From contig DAOVXI010000056.1 in assembly GCA_030636245.1 (NCBI GenBank), forward strand, positions 1 through 8,791: 8,791 nt of DNA, given 5' to 3'. Both the position numbers and the translations under genes were made by a program. Below the pieces are notes generated by a model that saw only the letters and a program-made list of their open reading frames with translations, had not been told where the DNA came from and made no database searches. Positions 5,335-8,791 of this stretch are shown here, in pieces (within the stretch, counting starts at the first letter, position 1; each line of letters opens with the position of its first letter). The DNA is from Deltaproteobacteria bacterium. Lineage in GTDB: Bacteria > Desulfobacterota > GWC2-55-46 > DRQE01.

Positions 5335-5820
5335 ATGATCAAAAAGATATTGTTGTCATCAATTTTATTTGGGGTAGTAAGTGTGTTTATTACTACCATG
5401 TCATTTGCCGGTCCATCATTTGAGGACCAACTTGATATTCCCAGGATAAGCGTTGATGAACTCAAAGGCATGATGGCGGCCAATAAAGAGGTTGTTGTTA
5501 TTGATGTTCGGTCAAGAAACGCTTACAAGAACAGCTCCCTGAAGATAAAGGGTGACATGAGGGTGCTTATTCCGGAGCTGTTGGAGTGGGCAGAGTTAAA
5601 TGGCATTAGTAAGGATGTCACTATCGCCACTTACTGCACGTGACCAAGTGAAGCTTCGAGCGCCCGTGCGGCGTTCCTACTCATGCAAGATGGATTTACA
5701 GATGTACGTGCTTTAAAGGGCGGTTTTCATGCCTGGCTTAGCGCAAAAGGTGCTACAGAGTCCAAGCCTAAAGGGGCTGGCTCCGAAGAGATAATACTTC
5801 GTTCACCTGTAAGTAATTAG
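5335..5820 (+). CDS. Exported rhodanese-domain selenoprotein (Sec encoded by TGA 5641-5643)
   Basis: Predicted 161-residue periplasmic rhodanese-like protein if TGA codon 103 is read as selenocysteine. Residues 1-25 are a Sec signal peptide (KK, hydrophobic core, cleavage likely after SFA). The rhodanese fold follows: ISVDELKGMM (38-47), VVVIDVRS (53-60), then the active-site loop ATYCTU at 98-103, continued in the same frame by PSEASSARAAFLL and the C-terminal signature GFTDVRALKGGFHAW. Cys101 aligns with the catalytic Cys of rhodaneses, and Sec103 makes a C-x-U pair. Many relatives have a second Cys here (YCxCP). Read conventionally, the gene would stop at 5643, losing half the domain. The start ATG 5335 has GGAGAG (5321-5326) at 8 nt; an in-frame GTG at 5326 overlaps that site and is less likely. 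The final stop is TAG, 29 nt before the hemerythrin gene. Substrate unknown; thiol/sulfur or peroxide redox chemistry is plausible. A sequencing error or recent nonsense mutation (TGC to TGA) is the main alternative. Confidence 0.85.
5641..5676 (+). promoter_or_regulatory. UGA codon with bacterial SECIS-like hairpin
   Basis: After the in-frame TGA (5641-5643), GAGCGCC (5658-5664) pairs with GGCGTTC (5670-5676) through seven base pairs including one G-U. The 5-nt loop is CGTGC (5665-5669). The loop begins 21 nt after the TGA, inside the 16-37 nt range known for bacterial SECIS elements, and has G at the second loop position followed by U, as expected for SelB binding. TGA is followed by C, a leaky termination context. 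Confidence 0.75.
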
Positions 5821-5849
5821 TAGGTAACTGAGGATATAACTAACATATT

Positions 5850-6278
5850 GTGCAGATAGATTTCGTAAAAGAACTTGAGACCGGTGTCTCGTGGCAGGAT
5901 AAACAACACAAGGAACTTCTTCAAAGACTATCCGAGTTCGCAACAGCCATTGAAGAAGGCGAAGGCTTAGAGAAGTGTTTGGGTCTTCTTAACTTTCTTG
6001 ATGAATATGTAGTTGTTCATTTTCATGAAGAAGAACAGGCAATGCATAAGTACAGATATCCTGATATGGTAGAGCATCTGGAACTCCATACCGAGTTTAT
6101 TGATAAGCTGGCAAGCCTGAAGGAAAGAATAGGTGAGGGCGGATCATGTGAAGCCCTAACCCGGGAGATAGGGGCACATGTTGTTGATTGGTTCCGGAAG
6201 CATATTATAGTCAAGGATAAGGTCCTTGGACGATTCATCCTTTCTCGGAGCTCATCCTCCGTTAGCAGGACCTTTTAA
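5850..6278 (+). CDS. Bacteriohemerythrin (hemerythrin-like diiron protein)
   Basis: 142-residue single-domain hemerythrin, an oxygen-binding non-heme diiron protein. All seven canonical ligands are visible: H20 (DKQHKEL), H57 and E61 (VVHFHEEE), H76 and H80 (VEHLELH), H118 and D123 (KHIIVKD). Length is close to the usual 130-140 residues; the Ser-rich tail (132-139) is extra. The protein has no signal peptide, so it is probably cytoplasmic, where it could store, carry or sense oxygen. The start is GTG at 5850; no ATG fits, and the nearest GAGG lies 16 nt upstream, so translation may be coupled to the selenorhodanese gene 29 nt before it. A strong terminator follows. Confidence 0.92.
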   Translation: MQIDFVKELETGVSWQDKQHKELLQRLSEFATAIEEGEGLEKCLGLLNFLDEYVVVHFHEEEQAMHKYRYPDMVEHLELHTEFIDKLASLKERIGEGGSCEALTREIGAHVVDWFRKHIIVKDKVLGRFILSRSSSSVSRTF

Positions 6279-6299
6279 AAAATTTACTGTATGAATTTT

Positions 6300-6322
6300 A
6301 AGCCGGCCATTTTGGCCGGCTT
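6300..6322 (+). terminator. Strong intrinsic terminator after bacteriohemerythrin
   Basis: AAGCCGGCC and GGCCGGCTT form a perfect 9-bp GC-rich stem around ATTTT, followed by a run of T (6321-6327) and further T-rich sequence. It lies between convergent genes; the minus-strand thioesterase stop (6326-6328) abuts it, and the hairpin may also help stop that transcript, although its T-tract on the minus side is poor. Confidence 0.92.
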
Positions 6323-6325
6323 TTT

Positions 6326-6688
6326 TTATTTTTTTACTCTTATCGGTTGCTTCTCACCTTGTTCATCAATATTTACGAATGAGATATTGGTGTCAAAGGC
6401 CAGCTCTTCCTTGCTTGTTTCAATTGAATCGCTGAAAACGTGTACGTTATAGGTGGCCGATGTTTTACCTCGGCGAGTAAGGTTTATGTCGAATTTCAGG
6501 ACAGAGCCCTGCTGTATACTTTTTCTAAAAACTACATTATCAAGTCCGATGGTAACGAACCTGTGTCCGGGAAAGTCCAGGTTAGCGGTTATATATGCAT
6601 ATTCGTCGACCCATCGCAGCAGGTAGCCTCCAAATAGATAGCCGTAGTGGTTCAGGTGTTCGGGAAGTACGAGTTTATGGTTTATCAT
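6326..6688 (-). CDS. Acyl-CoA thioesterase, hotdog fold (YciA/ACOT-like)
   Basis: Hotdog-fold thioesterase predicted to hydrolyse acyl-CoA to free acid and CoA. The family block LVLPEHLNHYGYLFGGYLLRW (conserved N..G.lfGG) is near the N-terminus, followed by a helix with the acidic D-E pair (WVDEYAY), FVTIGLDNVVFRKSIQQGS and the TRRGKTSATYNVHVF strand typical of YciA-like enzymes. The start ATG 6688 gives 120 residues and has GAAAGG (6698-6703) at 9 nt. A longer in-frame ATG at 6754 would give 142 residues but lacks a ribosome-binding site, and its first codons coincide with a near-consensus promoter (6722-6750). The longer form cannot be fully excluded. Substrate chain length is unknown. It is convergent with the hemerythrin gene and probably monocistronic. 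Confidence 0.88.
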   Translation of the reverse strand: MINHKLVLPEHLNHYGYLFGGYLLRWVDEYAYITANLDFPGHRFVTIGLDNVVFRKSIQQGSVLKFDINLTRRGKTSATYNVHVFSDSIETSKEELAFDTNISFVNIDEQGEKQPIRVKK

Positions 6689-6721
6689 TTGAAGTAGCCT
6701 TTCTTTTGTCTTGTTTACTTG

Positions 6722-6750
6722 AGTATAATCCTTATCCCGTGGGCGGTCAA
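6722..6750 (-). promoter_or_regulatory. Near-consensus sigma70 promoter for the thioesterase gene
   Basis: On the minus strand TTGACC (6745-6750) and TATACT (6722-6727) are separated by exactly 17 bp, each with five of six consensus bases. Predicted start is near 6715, which leaves a short leader containing GAAAGG before ATG 6688. It lies inside the longer possible reading frame and so decides the start call. Confidence 0.65.
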
Positions 6751-6842
6751 CCATTTGGAAAGAGACGCTACAGGGATTCTTTTGTTTGAATACCGATCAA
6801 GTTATGATACTCTGAGTAATAATTAAGATATTAGGGGGAAAT

Positions 6843-7802
6843 GTGAAGAAAATAAATTTAATATCATTTTTAGTAGTTATAATATTATTCGTGTTCTCGG
6901 CCTTTTCGGCAAACGCCTCCAAGGCTGAGGTTCAGAGCATGAACGAGGAGCTAATGCCTGCCGCCATGAGCGGTGATTATGCTAAGTTCATGCGGTTGGT
7001 GGAGCAAGGCGCGGATGTGAACACCAGGAACGAGAATGGATGGGCAGCGATCTTGTGGGGTTCCGGAAACGGCGATACAGAGTTTGTTGAGTACCTCATA
7101 GGTAAGAACGCTAATGTAAATATAAAGAACAATGAGGGCTGGAGCCCTCTTATGATGAGCGCCGGCATGGGCGAGATGGATATCACACAGATGCTTCTTT
7201 CTTCCGGCGCTAAGGTCAAGGACAAGAACAACAGCGGTTGGACCCCGATGCTTCTTGCCGCTGGCGGAGGCCATCATGAAATCGTAGAACTGCTTTTAAA
7301 AAAAGGCGCTAACCTTAAGGCCAAGAACGTTGAGGGCCTTAACGCATTAATGGTAGCCTCAGAGAAGGGCGCCAAAGAGGTTGTGGAGTTAGTCCTTAAA
7401 AAAGGCATACCTATGAATGAGAGGGATGGTCACGGAGCAACGGCTGTTGTCATCGCCACTGCCACAGGGAATGATGAGATCGTTAGGATGCTTGTCAAGA
7501 AGAAAGCAAAGCTTAACATTAAGGCTGAGAACGGTATGACGGCTCTTCTTTGGGCTGTTGCTAGAAACTCTGAGGATATAGCGAAGTTGCTTGTAGAAAA
7601 TAAGGCGGATATTAATGCCAAGAACAGCAGGGGTCATACAGCCCTTATTATAGCCTCCGGCACCGGTCTTACCGATCTCGTGAAGTATCTTCTAAGTAAG
7701 GGTGCGGACCCTAAGATGAAAAGCACTGATGGCCTCAGCGCCCTTGATTACGCTGAAAAGCACAATAGGAGTGAGGTTGTGGAGTTACTTTCCAGTAAAT
7801 AG
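6843..7802 (+). CDS. Exported ankyrin-repeat protein
   Basis: 319-residue protein with a Sec signal peptide (MKKINLIS..., hydrophobic core 6-20, cleavage probably after ANA at 25), so it is probably periplasmic. The rest is an ankyrin array with exact 33-residue periodicity. Repeat-opening glycines are at 66, 99, 132, 165, 198, 231, 264 and 297, with an N-terminal cap (35-65) ending GADVNTRN and a C-terminal cap ending at the last residue. Consensus features such as G-x-T-A/P-L, A...G...IV..LL..GA.... are clear. Ankyrin arrays bind proteins, and no catalytic domain is present. The start is GTG at 6843, four nt after AGGGGG (6833-6838); the ATG at 6841 runs directly into TGA and cannot be the start. 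Partner unknown. It is followed by a strong terminator and so is probably a single-gene transcript. Confidence 0.92.
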   Translation: MKKINLISFLVVIILFVFSAFSANASKAEVQSMNEELMPAAMSGDYAKFMRLVEQGADVNTRNENGWAAILWGSGNGDTEFVEYLIGKNANVNIKNNEGWSPLMMSAGMGEMDITQMLLSSGAKVKDKNNSGWTPMLLAAGGGHHEIVELLLKKGANLKAKNVEGLNALMVASEKGAKEVVELVLKKGIPMNERDGHGATAVVIATATGNDEIVRMLVKKKAKLNIKAENGMTALLWAVARNSEDIAKLLVENKADINAKNSRGHTALIIASGTGLTDLVKYLLSKGADPKMKSTDGLSALDYAEKHNRSEVVELLSSK

Positions 7803-7829
7803 CGTTTATCGTTGATATATGCTTTTATT

Positions 7830-7857
7830 AAGCCCCTTTTTTTAAGGGGCTTTTTTT
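7830..7857 (+). terminator. Strong intrinsic terminator after the ankyrin gene
   Basis: AAGCCCCTT (7830-7838) pairs perfectly with AAGGGGCTT (7844-7852) around five T, followed by a T-tract to 7857. It separates the ankyrin gene from the SPFH gene. Confidence 0.92.
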
Positions 7858-7895
7858 ATCTCTTTTGGTTGTTTGGTTTTGTTTTATGTGCTATG

Positions 7896-7923
7896 TTGAC
7901 TACTCTAAAAACTGAAGTATGTG
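7896..7923 (+). promoter_or_regulatory. Possible promoter of the SPFH gene
   Basis: TTGACT (7896-7901) is a good -35. The best -10 at 16 bp is TATGTG (7918-7923), which is weak. A promoter is expected here because a strong terminator lies just upstream, but the -10 assignment is uncertain. Confidence 0.35.
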
Positions 7924-7950
7924 AATTAACCTAAGGGAGGAATTAACACA

Positions 7951-8781
7951 ATGGCAGAGATACCGGAGATAAAGATACCAAAGATACCAAAGGCACCCAC
8001 TGGAACCATTGCCGCGGTAGGCATAGTGGTTTTAGCGCTTATAATAATCAGCTCGGCTTTTGAAACAGTCGGGCCGGGTGAAAGAGGGGTTGTTTTCAGC
8101 CGCTTTGGAGGAATTCAGGATACAACGCTTGGTGAGGGGCTACGTTTCAAGATTCCCTTTATAGAGGATATTATCAAGATAGATGTCAGGATACAGAAGG
8201 CGCAGACGGATGCCACGGCAAGTTCAATGGACCTTCAAGAAGTTTCATCGACGATTGCCGTTAACTATCACGTTGACCCGGGCATGGCAAGCAAGGTCTA
8301 TCAGGAGATAGGTCTTATGTTTAAGGATCGCGTAATAGACCCTTCCGTGCAGGAGTCGGTCAAGGCCGCGACCGCTCATTTTACCGCTGAGGAGCTTATA
8401 ACCAAAAGGGAAGAGGTAAAGACACTTATCAAGGAGAGCCTTGTTACGCGCCTTAAGCCCTTTAATATCATAGTAGATGAGTTCAATATCGTAAGCTTCA
8501 CCTTCTCTCATAGCTTTAACACGGCAATCGAAGAAAAACAGACAGCCGAGCAGAGGGTTCTTAAGGCTCAGCGTGACCTTGAGAGGGTAAAGATAGAGTC
8601 TCAGCAGAAGGAAAGACGTGCAGAGGCCGAGGCCACGGCACAGGAGATGCAGAGAGAGACTATTACACCAGCCTTACTTCAGCTAAGGGCCATAGAGAAG
8701 TGGGACGGGCACTTTCCACAGGTCGTGGGCGGAGCGCTTCCATTTATAGATGTCAGTACGCTTGATGCTAGAAAAAAATAA
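7951..8781 (+). CDS. Prohibitin/SPFH-family membrane protein
   Basis: 276-residue SPFH-domain protein. A short N-terminal tail with an IP-K repeat (IPEIKIPKIPKAP, 4-16) precedes one transmembrane helix (about 18-36). The SPFH/band-7 domain follows, with VGPGERGVVFSRFGGI (40-55), GEGLRFKIPFIEDI (61-74) and the DPS.QESVKAATAHFTAEELITKRE region (130-154) typical of prohibitins. A charged coiled coil rich in Ala/Glu/Lys/Arg spans about 192-235, followed by a short prohibitin-like C-terminus. Such proteins form ring-like membrane scaffolds, and in bacteria some (HflK/HflC) control the FtsH protease. The single gene and the length resemble prohibitin more than an HflKC pair. AAGGGAGG (7933-7940) supports ATG 7951, ten nt away. 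Stop TAA is complete. Confidence 0.93.
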   Translation: MAEIPEIKIPKIPKAPTGTIAAVGIVVLALIIISSAFETVGPGERGVVFSRFGGIQDTTLGEGLRFKIPFIEDIIKIDVRIQKAQTDATASSMDLQEVSSTIAVNYHVDPGMASKVYQEIGLMFKDRVIDPSVQESVKAATAHFTAEELITKREEVKTLIKESLVTRLKPFNIIVDEFNIVSFTFSHSFNTAIEEKQTAEQRVLKAQRDLERVKIESQQKERRAEAEATAQEMQRETITPALLQLRAIEKWDGHFPQVVGGALPFIDVSTLDARKK

Positions 8782-8791
8782 TTAAATATTA

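Noticed and set aside
5335..5643. Rhodanese read as a short, normally terminated gene or a pseudogene
   Set aside because: The frame continues intact for 58 more codons with the conserved rhodanese ending, no other lesion is seen, and a SECIS-like hairpin follows the TGA.
6951..7637. Minus-strand frames inside the ankyrin gene
   Set aside because: They are antisense shadows of the regular repeat coding sequence, without ribosome-binding sites or recognisable domains.
7861..7950. Possible small gene or RNA in the gap before the SPFH gene
   Set aside because: Only T-rich sequence, a candidate promoter and the SPFH ribosome-binding site are visible.
1..8791. CRISPR array, insertion sequence, tRNA or rRNA genes, attachment sites
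   Set aside because: No spaced direct repeats, transposase frames, terminal inverted repeats, tRNA cloverleaf or rRNA-like sequence were found.

Overview
This window carries fourteen protein genes, thirteen complete and one cut by the left edge, with very little empty space. It looks like a Gram-negative bacterium with an anaerobic or microaerophilic lifestyle. The signs are a rubredoxin-like protein, three desulforedoxin-type metal sites, a rubrerythrin-family diiron protein, a bacteriohemerythrin, an AmmeMemoRadiSam protein B homologue, two exported proteins with Sec signal peptides and an apparent selenoprotein. Such combinations are common in Desulfobacterota and Nitrospirota-like lineages, but the sequence alone does not fix the taxon.

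Layout. On the minus strand at the left are gltX (5' part only, 1-745) and a MEMO/AmmeMemoRadiSam B gene (838-1641), which probably form one transcript from a promoter at 1677-1705. Diverging from it is a phosphoglycolate-phosphatase-like HAD hydrolase (1727-2401). Next is a promoter (2414-2442) driving a 52-residue rubredoxin-like protein and a MidA-family methyltransferase. From 3888 to 5116 there is a run of small metalloproteins: a single desulforedoxin-like domain, a tandem desulforedoxin-like protein, a 53-residue Cys4 zinc-ribbon protein, and a rubrerythrin-like diiron protein. This run resembles an oxygen/peroxide defence set.

The most interesting locus is 5335-5820. It is a secreted rhodanese-domain protein whose reading frame is interrupted once, by TGA at 5641-5643, exactly in the active-site loop. 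The frame resumes with a convincing rhodanese C-terminal half and ends at TAG. A 7-bp stem with a G-U-containing 5-nt loop lies 21 nt after the TGA, as expected for a bacterial SECIS element. None of the thirteen complete genes uses TGA as a stop, and no other gene contains an in-frame TGA. I therefore read this as a selenocysteine-containing rhodanese (Cys101-Thr-Sec103), which routine annotation would truncate or call a pseudogene. It sits 29 nt upstream of a bacteriohemerythrin gene, and the pair ends at a strong terminator (6300-6322).

To the right are a convergent hotdog acyl-CoA thioesterase (minus strand, with a near-consensus promoter that argues for a shorter start), an exported ankyrin-repeat protein with exact 33-residue periodicity followed by a strong terminator, and a membrane-anchored SPFH/prohibitin-family protein that ends 10 bases before the window does.
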